From Archangium violaceum (GTDB lineage: Bacteria > Myxococcota > Myxococcia > Myxococcales > Myxococcaceae), in NCBI RefSeq assembly GCF_016887565.1, contig NZ_CP069396.1:6306001-6370000 (forward strand): a DNA stretch of 64,000 nt, in the 5' to 3' direction. Below are positions 1 through 7,515 of the stretch, piece after piece; position 1 is the first letter of the stretch, and each line of letters begins with the position of its first letter. A model generated the notes under the pieces. It did not search any database. It saw nothing but the letters and a program-made list of their open reading frames with translations, and was not told the DNA's origin. Both the position numbers and the translations under genes were made by a program.

Positions 1-1013
1 TTCATGATGTAGGCGCGCTCGGGCTTCACCACGCCGCTCACCGTCTTCAGGCGGTACGTGGTGGAGTCCACCGGCCAGCGGTAGAGCCGCCCGCCGAGCC
101 CCGGCGTGGAGCCGTCATAGGGGCAGGGCGTGTCGCCGTTGTTGCAGTACTCGCCGGAGAGCACCACGTCGGTGGTGCCGCGCGTGTCCTTGCCGAGGAA
201 GGAGAACTTGGTGCGGCAGGGGCTGGTGATGGTCGAGGGCTGGACGTAGGCGCTCACCTGCGGCAGCACGTACTTGTAGCCATAGGCGCACCACACCGAG
301 CCGACCTTGCCGATCGCGGTGTCACAGGTGGTGCTGGTGTCCACCTCGCGGATCTGCGTGAGGTCGAACACGCGCATGCCATCGGAGGTGTCGGCCATGT
401 AGAGGTAGTTGCCGAACCAGGTGAGGCCGCCGCCGTGCTCGGGCACCACGGTGAAGTTGCCGGAGCTGGTGGGCCGGACCAGGAGGATGTGCCGGTAGTT
501 CACCGCGCTCAGGGACATGTCCGAGATATCCGCCACCGAGATGCGCACGCCCTTCTCTGGAGCGGTGGTGGGGGCGTAGTGCCAGGAGACGATGGCGACG
601 TTGGTGCTACCGGACACGCCCGCGGTCAGCGCCTGGGGAATCCAGTCCGTGGTGCTCATGTCGCCGTCGTTCCAGCGGAAGCCGCCCTTGTAGCCCACGG
701 CCGGCGGGTGGGTGGTGGAGGTGAGCATGGGGCCCGCGCGGTTCAGGTCCTGCACGATGCTCGACAGCCCGAGCGCCGGGCCCACGGGCGTCATGTACGA
801 GGCGTACGTGCTCCACGTGTTCTGGTCCTGCAACTGGAGGCAGCTCGCGTCGTGCGTCGTCAGCGGCGCGCCTTCCGTCAGCGCCTGTGTCCCGGTGACG
901 GGGGACTCGTCCGCCAGGAGTGGCTCCTGCTCGGGGCCACACCCCGATAGCCCGACTCCGGCGAGACACGTCGCGATGAAGAGATTCCGGTACTCCGGGT
1001 GAGACCTGAACAT
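1..1013 (-). CDS. Secreted lipoprotein of unknown function, 3' end outside window
   Basis: The reading frame opens at an ATG (1013) behind a clear AGGAGG site and stays open to the window edge, so the C-terminus is missing. The first ~25 residues form a lipoprotein signal (hydrophobic stretch, then lipobox GLSGC), so the mature protein should be anchored in an outer-membrane or periplasmic leaflet. The visible ~337 residues are rich in Ser, Thr, Gly and aromatic residues and contain a segment, NYLYMADTSDGMRVFDL, that resembles one blade of an LVIVD/beta-propeller protein; this is only a suggestion. Several Cys residues in the mature part could form disulfides. I do not recognise the family. 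It lies 70 bases downstream of the discoidin-like gene on the same strand and may be the last member of that transcription unit. Confidence 0.75.
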   Translation of the reverse strand, partial: MFRSHPEYRNLFIATCLAGVGLSGCGPEQEPLLADESPVTGTQALTEGAPLTTHDASCLQLQDQNTWSTYASYMTPVGPALGLSSIVQDLNRAGPMLTSTTHPPAVGYKGGFRWNDGDMSTTDWIPQALTAGVSGSTNVAIVSWHYAPTTAPEKGVRISVADISDMSLSAVNYRHILLVRPTSSGNFTVVPEHGGGLTWFGNYLYMADTSDGMRVFDLTQIREVDTSTTCDTAIGKVGSVWCAYGYKYVLPQVSAYVQPSTITSPCRTKFSFLGKDTRGTTDVVLSGEYCNNGDTPCPYDGSTPGLGGRLYRWPVDSTTYRLKTVSGVVKPERAYIM

Positions 1014-1083
1014 TCCTGCCTCCTGAAAATGTGGGAGAGGCAGGAATTACCTGACACATAATCGTGACACAAGCGGCGTCGCG

Positions 1084-2511
1084 CTACTCGGCGGAGAAGA
1101 GGTCCGTCACCGCCGTGCCGCGCACGACGAAGGCGTCCGCCTTCACCAGGTCGTCGTAGGTGTTTCCCTGCTCACCCACGCACCGCACCTTGTCGGCCTG
1201 GGTGCCCTTGCTCCACTGGGCCACGAGCTTCTCGAACTCCTGCCTGCCCAGATCCGCCACCCGAGCCACCTCCAGCTTGCCGCCGGCGATGCGCACGGTG
1301 TCCTTCGTCGTGCTGTCCGCGTAGGGGTCCCAGTTCGTCTCGCTTCGGTGCCGCCGGCCGAACAGCTCCACCGAGGCCCACGGGCCGCTCGCGTTCTTCA
1401 CCACCCAGGCCCCATCGAGCACCTCGGACACGCTCGTCTCCTCGGCCGCGTTGTTGTCGTAGTAGACGAAGGTGTTGTTGGTGCGCAGCTTGAACCGCCG
1501 GGGATCGTTGATGTCGTTGTTGGTGATGCAGCGTCCGCTCCAGCGGTGGTTGATCACCTTTTCCAACGGTGAGCCCGTCAGTCCGGCCTCCAGCGTGCGT
1601 TGGCGCTCGGCCGCGTCCGCTGTACGCACCCCCAGGGGCCCCTGGGCGTCCACCAGCCGCAGCTCGCTGAGCACCATGTCCGGGTAGCGCTTGCCGGGGT
1701 ACACCTCCTCCACCGCCAGCTTCCACACGCGGCCCTTCATCGGTGCCGGCAACTTCAGCGTCTGCACGCCGTTCGCATCCTTCACGGCCAGCGACACCGG
1801 CGCGCCCCCATCCACCGAGAGCGCCACCGTCTTCGCCCGCGCGTTCTTCTGGAAGTGGTCCGCCGAGCGCTGGTAGCCGTTCCAGAGCTCCAGGGCCACC
1901 ACCTCCACCGGCGCCTCCAGCGTGAGCGTGAAGGACTCGCCCGTGCCGGGGCCCTTGGAGCCCTCTGCCCAGCCGAAGTCCAGGCGCCCGTCGAAGAGGA
2001 AGCCCGGGTGGTACGCGTCCGCGGGGCTCAGCACCGACGAGGCCTCAAGGCGACCCGCCACCGTGCGCGGCGCGTTCACCGCCAGCGGCTTGCCTCCCTG
2101 GAGCAGCTTCACCTCGCCCAGGCACGCCTTCGCATCACCGGTCGAGTGCAGGCGCACGAAGAGCGAGCGCAGCTCCTTCCTGGCGAACTTCAGCGTCTTC
2201 TCCTCGGCGCCGACCTTCTCATCGGACATCGCCTCGGCGCCGTTCAGGTACAGGGCCGCCTCGAGCTCCGGAGCGCCCGTGCAGGTGCGCAGCACCACGC
2301 CGTCCAGCGGCACGGGCTTCTCGAAGCGCAGCAGCACGCCTTCCTCGGAGGGATCTCCCTCGGGGCTCCATCCGGTGGCCGGGTTGCCGTCGAGCAGCAG
2401 CTCGGCACCGGTCCCCGAGGTGGGCGTCAGCGTCTGCAGGGTGATGGGGTTGGCGGCGAGGGCGGCGCTGCCCAGGCCCAGCGTGGCGAGGAAGGCGAGA
2501 CGGCGGCTCAT
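1084..2511 (-). CDS. Secreted protein with NADase-type glycan-binding / discoidin-like domains
   Basis: 475 residues. The start was placed at the ATG at 2511 because it overlaps the VanW stop by ATGA and begins a signal peptide (MSRRLAFLATLGLGSAALA, cleavage near residue 20). Two consecutive beta-sandwich modules follow: residues ~22-120 and ~125-260. The second contains LFDGRLDFGWAEG followed by a WNGY motif, the pattern of the NADase-type glycan-binding (discoidin-like) domain found on secreted myxobacterial proteins. The C-terminal ~200 residues are a separate Trp-rich domain I cannot name. The protein is probably periplasmic or surface exposed and carbohydrate binding. Coupling to VanW suggests a cell-envelope role. 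The binding domain call is by motif; ligand is unknown. Confidence 0.8.
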   Translation of the reverse strand: MSRRLAFLATLGLGSAALAANPITLQTLTPTSGTGAELLLDGNPATGWSPEGDPSEEGVLLRFEKPVPLDGVVLRTCTGAPELEAALYLNGAEAMSDEKVGAEEKTLKFARKELRSLFVRLHSTGDAKACLGEVKLLQGGKPLAVNAPRTVAGRLEASSVLSPADAYHPGFLFDGRLDFGWAEGSKGPGTGESFTLTLEAPVEVVALELWNGYQRSADHFQKNARAKTVALSVDGGAPVSLAVKDANGVQTLKLPAPMKGRVWKLAVEEVYPGKRYPDMVLSELRLVDAQGPLGVRTADAAERQRTLEAGLTGSPLEKVINHRWSGRCITNNDINDPRRFKLRTNNTFVYYDNNAAEETSVSEVLDGAWVVKNASGPWASVELFGRRHRSETNWDPYADSTTKDTVRIAGGKLEVARVADLGRQEFEKLVAQWSKGTQADKVRCVGEQGNTYDDLVKADAFVVRGTAVTDLFSAE

Positions 2512-3356
2512 GAGGTACCTCCAGCGGCGGCGGATTCCGGAAGCTCGAGCTGGTGCTCGGGGACGACGTAGGCGACGCGGGCGTGGTTCTCGCTCAAGGG
2601 GTCGTCCCGGAACGAGCCCCCGGTGTGCGTGCGGCGCACGAGGCGGTTCTCCCTCCAGACGGAGCCATCGCGTCGCACGAAGCGGTGCGCCACCTCGAGC
2701 ACCTCGCAGCGGAAGCCTGGGTTCTCGGGCATCCGCACCGCGCCGTGCACGTGCGTGGCGTCCACGCGCACCTCCAGCATCACGGGCCACGGGTGCGGGT
2801 TGCGGAAGCGCAGATCCCTGAAGGGGAAGAAGACGGTGGCCCCGCAGCCGAAGGGCGCGGTGCGCTCGTGGTCGGGGAAGAGATCCAGGTCGTGCCGGTG
2901 ACGCTCCACCACCTCCAGCCCCGCGTGGATGGCGAGCCAGTAGAGCAGGTTGGCCACCTGGCACAGCCCGCCTCCGGGTCCCTCGGAGAGGCTGCCGTCA
3001 TGCAGCTCGGGCCCCGGGCGGAAGCCGCGCAGCCGGATGGGCGGCCCCACCACCGTGTGCCACGAGAAGGTCTCCCCGGGCGCGAGCACGAGGCCGTGGA
3101 TGCGCGAGGCCCCCAGCCGCACGTTGTGCTCCTTGGCTTGTTGGAGGGCCTCTTCGTAGATCGTGATCTCCCGGCGCAGTGGGCTGGAGCGCTCGCAGTG
3201 CGCGTGCGGGAAGTGGGTGGTGTCTCCGCGCTCGGGCGGGGGCGGGGGACGGAGGAGTGCCATCGCGACCGCGGGCAGCCGTCGCAGGCCCGCGCGGATG
3301 GAGAATGGCACGAGCCTCCGGGCCAGGGCTCGCAGGGTGGGGGAGGGCGAGGTCAT
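2508..3356 (-). CDS. VanW family protein
   Basis: 282 residues from ATG 3356; a longer in-frame extension to 3509 runs into the intergenic palindrome and is rejected. The diagnostic VanW block is present: LAPGETFSWHTVVGPP followed by GGGLCQVANLLYWLAIHAGL and ERHRHDLDLFP, close to the usual GGGxCQxSTxLY...AG...ERxxH pattern. VanW was named from glycopeptide-resistance clusters; its biochemical role is still unknown but it is envelope associated. No signal peptide is obvious, although residues ~20-40 are moderately hydrophobic. It is translationally coupled (4-base overlap) to the following discoidin-like secreted protein. The upstream region carries a near-perfect 31-bp palindrome that may control this pair. 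Confidence 0.85.
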   Translation of the reverse strand: MTSPSPTLRALARRLVPFSIRAGLRRLPAVAMALLRPPPPPERGDTTHFPHAHCERSSPLRREITIYEEALQQAKEHNVRLGASRIHGLVLAPGETFSWHTVVGPPIRLRGFRPGPELHDGSLSEGPGGGLCQVANLLYWLAIHAGLEVVERHRHDLDLFPDHERTAPFGCGATVFFPFRDLRFRNPHPWPVMLEVRVDATHVHGAVRMPENPGFRCEVLEVAHRFVRRDGSVWRENRLVRRTHTGGSFRDDPLSENHARVAYVVPEHQLELPESAAAGGTS

Positions 3357-3504
3357 TCGGTGACGGGCCTCGGGTGTTTTCCGCGTGGGGGCGTTTTCGA
3401 GAGTCCTAGCCTTGCCCACGCGCGGGCCGCGCGTCCAGCCGGGGGCTCGGCCTGGGTATCCGCGACGCGCTCCGTACGAGGTGGCCCCTCCGGTCGCGCT
3501 CTTG

Positions 3505-3535
3505 ACCAACTGGTCCGACAGTCAGACCAGTTGGT
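3505..3535. promoter_or_regulatory. 31-bp near-perfect palindrome upstream of vanW-like gene
   Basis: Arms ACCAACTGGTC (3505-3515) and GACCAGTTGGT (3525-3535) are exact inverted repeats, and the inner GAC-A-GTC (3517-3523) shares the same centre; only one pair (3516/3524) fails. It lies about 150 bases upstream of the VanW start and 14 bases past the MFS stop. No T-run follows on either strand, so an operator for a dimeric (TetR- or MarR-like) repressor is more likely than a terminator. No adjacent regulator gene exists. Confidence 0.5.
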
Positions 3536-3548
3536 GAACTTCGGCGGG

Positions 3549-4970
3549 TCAGGGCTCCGCGTTGGCGGACCGGGTCTCGGCGAGCACCGGGGCCGTGGCG
3601 GGCACGGGCATCGAGCGGGCCCGGAGCCGCGAGCTCATCATGGACACCAGCGCGCCCAGCGAGCATACCGGCTTCGCGTCCGGCTCGATGATGCGCGTGG
3701 CCAGGAAGGCCGCGGACACCCGCGTCACCGCGGACAGCAGGAAGAGCACATGCAGGTTCACCCAGAGGTGGCCCCCGAGGGTGAACTCGGTGGGCAGCAG
3801 GCTCGCGAGGCCCCCGCCCAGCGCCGAGGCCGCCGCATAGGCCAGCCCGCCCGCCGTGGAGAACGCCGCGAGGTAGAACGGCCGGCCCTTGCGCGGCGCC
3901 ACCGACAGCGGCAGCGCGAAGATGGCCAGGCCGTGGCCGCCCCAGAGCACACCGGCCATCACCACGTCCAGCAGCAGGGGCCAGAGGAACGTGGCCGTCG
4001 GGAACAGCCAGATGGTGGGGATGACGCCGATTCCCAGCGAGCACGCCAGCAGCACCGGCTGCGCCCCCACCCGGTCGAGGATCTTCCCCCACAGGGGCGC
4101 GGCGAGCATGCGCATCCCGGCCACGGCCGCCAGGTACAGGGCCATGGTGAGGAAGCTCATCTTCAGGTTCTTCAGCATGTGGAACGAGTAGAAGGGCGCG
4201 GACACGCCCACCGCCGCGTTCCAGGCCACCTGGTACACCAGCACCCGGCGCGCCCGCTCGTCACGCAGCGGCAGCAGCGCCGCGCGGAAGTCCAGCTTCG
4301 CCTTCTCCTTCTGCGGCGCCGGGTCGTGCTGGCGCATCATCAGCACCGTGGTCACCCCGCCCGCCACACAGGCCAGTCCGGCCAGCAGCGGCAGGCCCAG
4401 GCCCACGCCCTCGGGGGGGCGCAGCTTGTCCATCAGCACGCCGGCCACCAGCGAGGCCAACGTGCTCCCCAGCGTGCACAGCGCCGTGCGCCGGCCGAAG
4501 AAGCGCCCCCGGATGGACTCGGGCACGAGCTCGCCCATCCATGCCACCCAGGCGTTGTTGCCGATGACGCCCAGCACCGCCGAGACCGCCGCCACCGCCA
4601 CCAGCAACCGCTGCTGTCCGGCGAGCGTCAGCGGCAACCAGGGCAGCACGCACAGCGGCAGCATCACCTGCCGCGACAGGAAGACGGCCACCAGCGCCAC
4701 CCGCCTGTAGCCAAAGGTGGACGTCAGCCACGCGGCCGGGAACTGGATGAACTGGGCGAAAAAGGGCAGGGCCGTCATCACCCCCACCAGGAAGGGCCCC
4801 AGCTTCAGCGCCAGCGCCCAGGCGGTGAGCACCGTGGCACCCGCACACGCGGTGAACACCTCCGCGACGATGCCCTCGGACACCGAGGCCTTCAGGGAGA
4901 GTCGCAGGGCCCGCCGTGCGGCGGTGCCAGGGGCGGCCGTCGGGGTGGTGCTCGCGGGGGGGGCCCCCAT
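3549..4970 (-). CDS. MFS transporter
   Basis: About 473 residues from the ATG at 4970; an in-frame GTG at 5126 would add 52 residues (mean composition is less membrane-like), so the start is uncertain. The protein has ~12 hydrophobic segments, beginning after a charged ~30-residue N-tail, and a cytoplasmic-loop signature GRFFGRRTALCTLG between helices 4 and 5 of the type seen in major facilitator permeases. The long central loop (HDPAPQKEKAKLDFR) divides two six-helix halves. Substrate cannot be predicted. It is divergent from the polyprenyl synthase gene and is the first minus-strand gene before VanW, separated from it by 190 bases that contain a palindrome, so it may not be co-transcribed with VanW. 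Confidence 0.8.
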   Translation of the reverse strand: MGAPPASTTPTAAPGTAARRALRLSLKASVSEGIVAEVFTACAGATVLTAWALALKLGPFLVGVMTALPFFAQFIQFPAAWLTSTFGYRRVALVAVFLSRQVMLPLCVLPWLPLTLAGQQRLLVAVAAVSAVLGVIGNNAWVAWMGELVPESIRGRFFGRRTALCTLGSTLASLVAGVLMDKLRPPEGVGLGLPLLAGLACVAGGVTTVLMMRQHDPAPQKEKAKLDFRAALLPLRDERARRVLVYQVAWNAAVGVSAPFYSFHMLKNLKMSFLTMALYLAAVAGMRMLAAPLWGKILDRVGAQPVLLACSLGIGVIPTIWLFPTATFLWPLLLDVVMAGVLWGGHGLAIFALPLSVAPRKGRPFYLAAFSTAGGLAYAAASALGGGLASLLPTEFTLGGHLWVNLHVLFLLSAVTRVSAAFLATRIIEPDAKPVCSLGALVSMMSSRLRARSMPVPATAPVLAETRSANAEP

Positions 4971-5263
4971 GAGCGGGGCGGCGGCGCCCGGCAGCGAGTT
5001 TCCAGGACGGAACAGCGGGACGGCGGAGGCCAGGGCAGCGAAGCTGCGGAGGACGTTGCGGCGCAGGACAGCGAGTGACACACGACCCCGGGGGCGATGG
5101 AGCCCGGACTCTGTCTCACGACGCACCGCGCCTACTCAATCCGACCCCCCAGGCCCGCCTGCCCCCCTTCCAGGCCCCTCCGCCCGCCCGGCCATGCAGG
5201 AAGCAGGTGCAGTTCACGCGGTCTTGAACTATATGAACGGCCGCAGAGGGAGAAGAGGGGTAC

Positions 5264-6268
5264 ATGGAACTCGCGCGTGAACTGGCGGACTTTCTGGGGA
5301 GCGTGGAGCAGCGGCTGGGCACCATGCTGGCGGACGGGAATGCGGGCCCGGGCGTGAAGGGCGACACGCTGATGGAGGCCGCGCGCCACCTGTGCATCGG
5401 CACCGGCGGCAAGCGCGCCCGTCCCATGCTGGTGCGCCTGTTCGGCGGCGCCGTGGGGATTGCTCCCGAGAGGCTGGTGGACGTGGCGGTGGCCTCGGAG
5501 ATGATCCACTCCTCCAGTCTCCTGCACGACGACGTGGTGGACGCCGGCATGTACCGCCGCGCCAAGCCCACGGTGAACGCCCGCTGGGGCAACATCGTCG
5601 CGGTGATGAGTGGAGACCTCATCCTCTCCACCGCGCTGCACCGCCTGTCCAACCTGGACGCGCGCCTCACCCAGAGCGCCCTGGCGGTGGTGGTGGAGAT
5701 GTCGCGCGCCGCCATCACCGAGGTGGAGGCCCGCGGCAACCTGGAGCTGCCCCTGGAGCGCCTGCGCTACATCGCCGAGGGCAAGACGGGCTCGCTCTTC
5801 GGCTGGTGCGGCAGTGCCGCCGCCACGCTCGCCGGTCATCCCGAGGCCGCCCAGCGCTTCGATCTGTTCGGCCGCCGCTTCGGCGTGGCCTTCCAGATCG
5901 CCGACGACATCCGGGACGTGCTCGGCACGGATCCGGGCAAGCCGCGCTACGCGGACGTGCTCTCGGGGACGCCCTCGCTGCCCATCCTGCTGGCGGTGGC
6001 GCGGGATGCCACCCTGAAGAGCAAGCTGAAGGACGCCTGGGCCTTCACCACGGTGAACCCCGAGCGCACCCGGGCCATCGGTGACGCCATCGAGGCCACG
6101 GGCGCCGTCGAGCTGGCCCTGGAGCGGATGAACCGGGAGCTGGACGCGGCGGTGGACGCGCTGGGGCCGTACGGGCAGCAGGGCACGGGGACGGAGCTGG
6201 TGGACTGGGCGCGCAAGCTGTCGGTGGGCATGTCCGCCCAGGCCCAGGAACGGAGCCGCGCTGCATGA
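5264..6268 (+). CDS. Polyprenyl synthetase (isoprenyl diphosphate synthase) family protein
   Basis: 334 residues, ATG preceded by AGAAGAGG. The first aspartate-rich motif is LLHDDVVD (D89, D90, D93), the second is IADDIRDV (D214, D215, D218), and GTGGKRARP near residue 48 supplies the Lys/Arg that bind isopentenyl diphosphate. These are the catalytic signatures of trans-prenyl chain elongating enzymes, which condense IPP with allylic diphosphates in the cytosol. Length fits the family. Product chain length is not readable: it could make the octaprenyl/heptaprenyl tail of menaquinone or a shorter precursor. It overlaps the next gene by ATGA, so expression is coupled to a GbsR-type regulator. 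Confidence 0.9.
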   Translation: MELARELADFLGSVEQRLGTMLADGNAGPGVKGDTLMEAARHLCIGTGGKRARPMLVRLFGGAVGIAPERLVDVAVASEMIHSSSLLHDDVVDAGMYRRAKPTVNARWGNIVAVMSGDLILSTALHRLSNLDARLTQSALAVVVEMSRAAITEVEARGNLELPLERLRYIAEGKTGSLFGWCGSAAATLAGHPEAAQRFDLFGRRFGVAFQIADDIRDVLGTDPGKPRYADVLSGTPSLPILLAVARDATLKSKLKDAWAFTTVNPERTRAIGDAIEATGAVELALERMNRELDAAVDALGPYGQQGTGTELVDWARKLSVGMSAQAQERSRAA

Positions 6269-6846
6269 AGGGCTACCTGTGGACGGGCGGTCTCGAAGCG
6301 GCCCGGGGGGAGGGCTCCAGCAACGGTCGTCTCGCTCCCTGGGAAGCCATCGCGATTGACGCGGTAGGCAATGTGATTGAGTTCTGGGGCTTCAAGCGCA
6401 ACCAGGGCCGGGTCTGGGCCCTGCTGTACCTGCGCGGCGAGCCCCTGACCGCCGGGGAGCTCGAGCGCGAGCTGGAGCTGTCCAAGGGCGGGGTGTCCAT
6501 GCTGTTGAGGGACCTGGAGCGCTGGGGCGTCATCCGGCGCGTGCGCTCGCCGCAGGACAGCGCCTGGCGCTACGGGGCGGAGACGGACCTCATCCGCATG
6601 GTGTCGCACGTGATTGAGGAGCGGGAAGCGGGCTTCATCGAGCGCATCCGGGCGGACCTGTCCGAGGCCCGGAGGCTGGCCGGTGAGGCGGGGAATGTTC
6701 CCCAGGAGCACCTGTCGCGCCTGGAGAAGATGGCCACGCTTGCCGAGCACGTGGAGCGCGCGTTACGGCTGTTCATCAAGACGGCGCGCCTGGACGTGGG
6801 TGGCATTCTGGGAGTGCTGCGCGACGAGGAGCCGGGCCGGCGGTGA
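6265..6846 (+). CDS. GbsR/MarR-type winged-helix transcriptional regulator
   Basis: 193 residues, starting in the ATGA overlap with the prenyl synthase. Residues ~45-100 form a winged helix: FKRNQGRVWALLYL, then LTAGELERELELSKGGVSMLLRDL (recognition helix around SKGGVSMLL) and RWGVIRRV, the pattern of the GbsR subgroup of MarR-like regulators. The C-terminal ~80 residues are predicted alpha-helical and charged, probably a dimerisation region. GbsR proteins usually respond to small osmolytes or act as local repressors; the effector here is unknown. Position inside the operon suggests it controls its own prenyl synthase unit. Confidence 0.8.
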   Translation: MKGYLWTGGLEAARGEGSSNGRLAPWEAIAIDAVGNVIEFWGFKRNQGRVWALLYLRGEPLTAGELERELELSKGGVSMLLRDLERWGVIRRVRSPQDSAWRYGAETDLIRMVSHVIEEREAGFIERIRADLSEARRLAGEAGNVPQEHLSRLEKMATLAEHVERALRLFIKTARLDVGGILGVLRDEEPGRR

Positions 6847-6874
6847 GTCGGCCGTCAGGCCGAGGGAGGCACGG

Positions 6875-7396
6875 ATGGACTCGCATTACGATCAGGTGAT
6901 GAAGGCGCGGAACCAGGCGGATACCGCGGCGTCGAAGCTGTACTTCGCGTACTCGACGATTCTCGACCGGGCGGCGTTCGAGGAGTGGCGGGCGCAGCAC
7001 AGCTACGAGTTCTTCGAGCTGCCCGAGGGCAAGCTGGCCGAGGCGCTGGACGTGGACCTGGTCTACGACTTCCCCTCGAGGTGGTGGGGCGGGCGGGTGG
7101 CGGGGCTGAAGGACGAGCCGGGGAAGAGCGTGTACGGGAGGCTCTTCGAGATTGGCGGGAAGGACTGGCCGATCATCCAGCACAAGGAGGGGGCGGTGAC
7201 GGGGATGTGCGTGGAGCGCATCGTCCGTGTCCGCGTGGAGGGCCAGGAGTTGCAGGCGACGGCGTTCGTGACGTCGCCGAGGCGGGCGGCCAGCGAGGGC
7301 CCCGTGAGCCAGCGGTTCATCGAGGCGCTGGTGCGAGGCGCCCAGAGCGCGGGACTGCCGGCGCAGTACATCGAGCGGCTGCGCCGGGGAGAGTAG
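6875..7396 (+). CDS. Gamma-glutamylcyclotransferase-like protein
   Basis: 173 residues; start chosen at ATG 6875 (after GAGGGAGGC) because upstream frame lies within the GbsR gene. Near the N-terminus LYFAYSTILD matches the YFAYGSN substrate-binding loop of gamma-glutamylcyclotransferase folds, followed by VYGRLFEI and HKEG, which correspond to the GxLY strand and the EG region carrying the catalytic Glu. The normal GSN is replaced by STI, so catalytic competence is uncertain. Related proteins open gamma-glutamyl amides or remain uncharacterised. It follows the regulator with a 28-base gap and is likely the third gene of this operon. Its last codons overlap the tRNA-like element that follows. 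Confidence 0.7.
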   Translation: MDSHYDQVMKARNQADTAASKLYFAYSTILDRAAFEEWRAQHSYEFFELPEGKLAEALDVDLVYDFPSRWWGGRVAGLKDEPGKSVYGRLFEIGGKDWPIIQHKEGAVTGMCVERIVRVRVEGQELQATAFVTSPRRAASEGPVSQRFIEALVRGAQSAGLPAQYIERLRRGE

Positions 7397-7465
7397 GGGA
7401 GGCACGGTGGCGCCCCTGGGTTCGGGACCAAGGGGTCGCAGGTTCAAATCCTGTCTCCCCGACCA
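7385..7465 (+). tRNA. Degenerate tRNA-Pro(CGG)-like element
   Basis: The 3' half is convincing: anticodon loop TTCGGGA (CGG), variable GGGTC, T arm GCAGG-TTCAAAT-CCTGT, then CTCCCCG-A-CCA, which pairs with CGGGGAG at 7385-7391 and has the C1:G72 pair typical of proline tRNA. The anticodon stem has one G-A mismatch, and the D-arm region is four bases too long and does not form a normal stem. The 5' end overlaps the stop of the preceding gene. It is more likely a tRNA-derived pseudogene or attachment-site remnant than a working tRNA. Confidence 0.4.
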
Positions 7466-7515
7466 TCTCTACCGGGAGTGACCGGCGGCCAGATCGCGGT
7501 CCGCGGTGGACTGCT

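Noticed and set aside
3505-3535. Rho-independent terminator for the MFS gene
   Set aside because: The palindrome is only moderately GC-rich and neither side is followed by a T-run.
2553-5078. 841-codon plus-strand frame opposite the VanW and MFS genes
   Set aside because: Composition (His/Gln/Gly-rich) is typical of antisense frames in high-GC DNA, while the minus strand encodes recognisable families.
7385-7465. Functional tRNA-Pro
   Set aside because: D-arm is misformed, an anticodon-stem mismatch is present and the 5' end lies in a coding region. Reported as degenerate instead.
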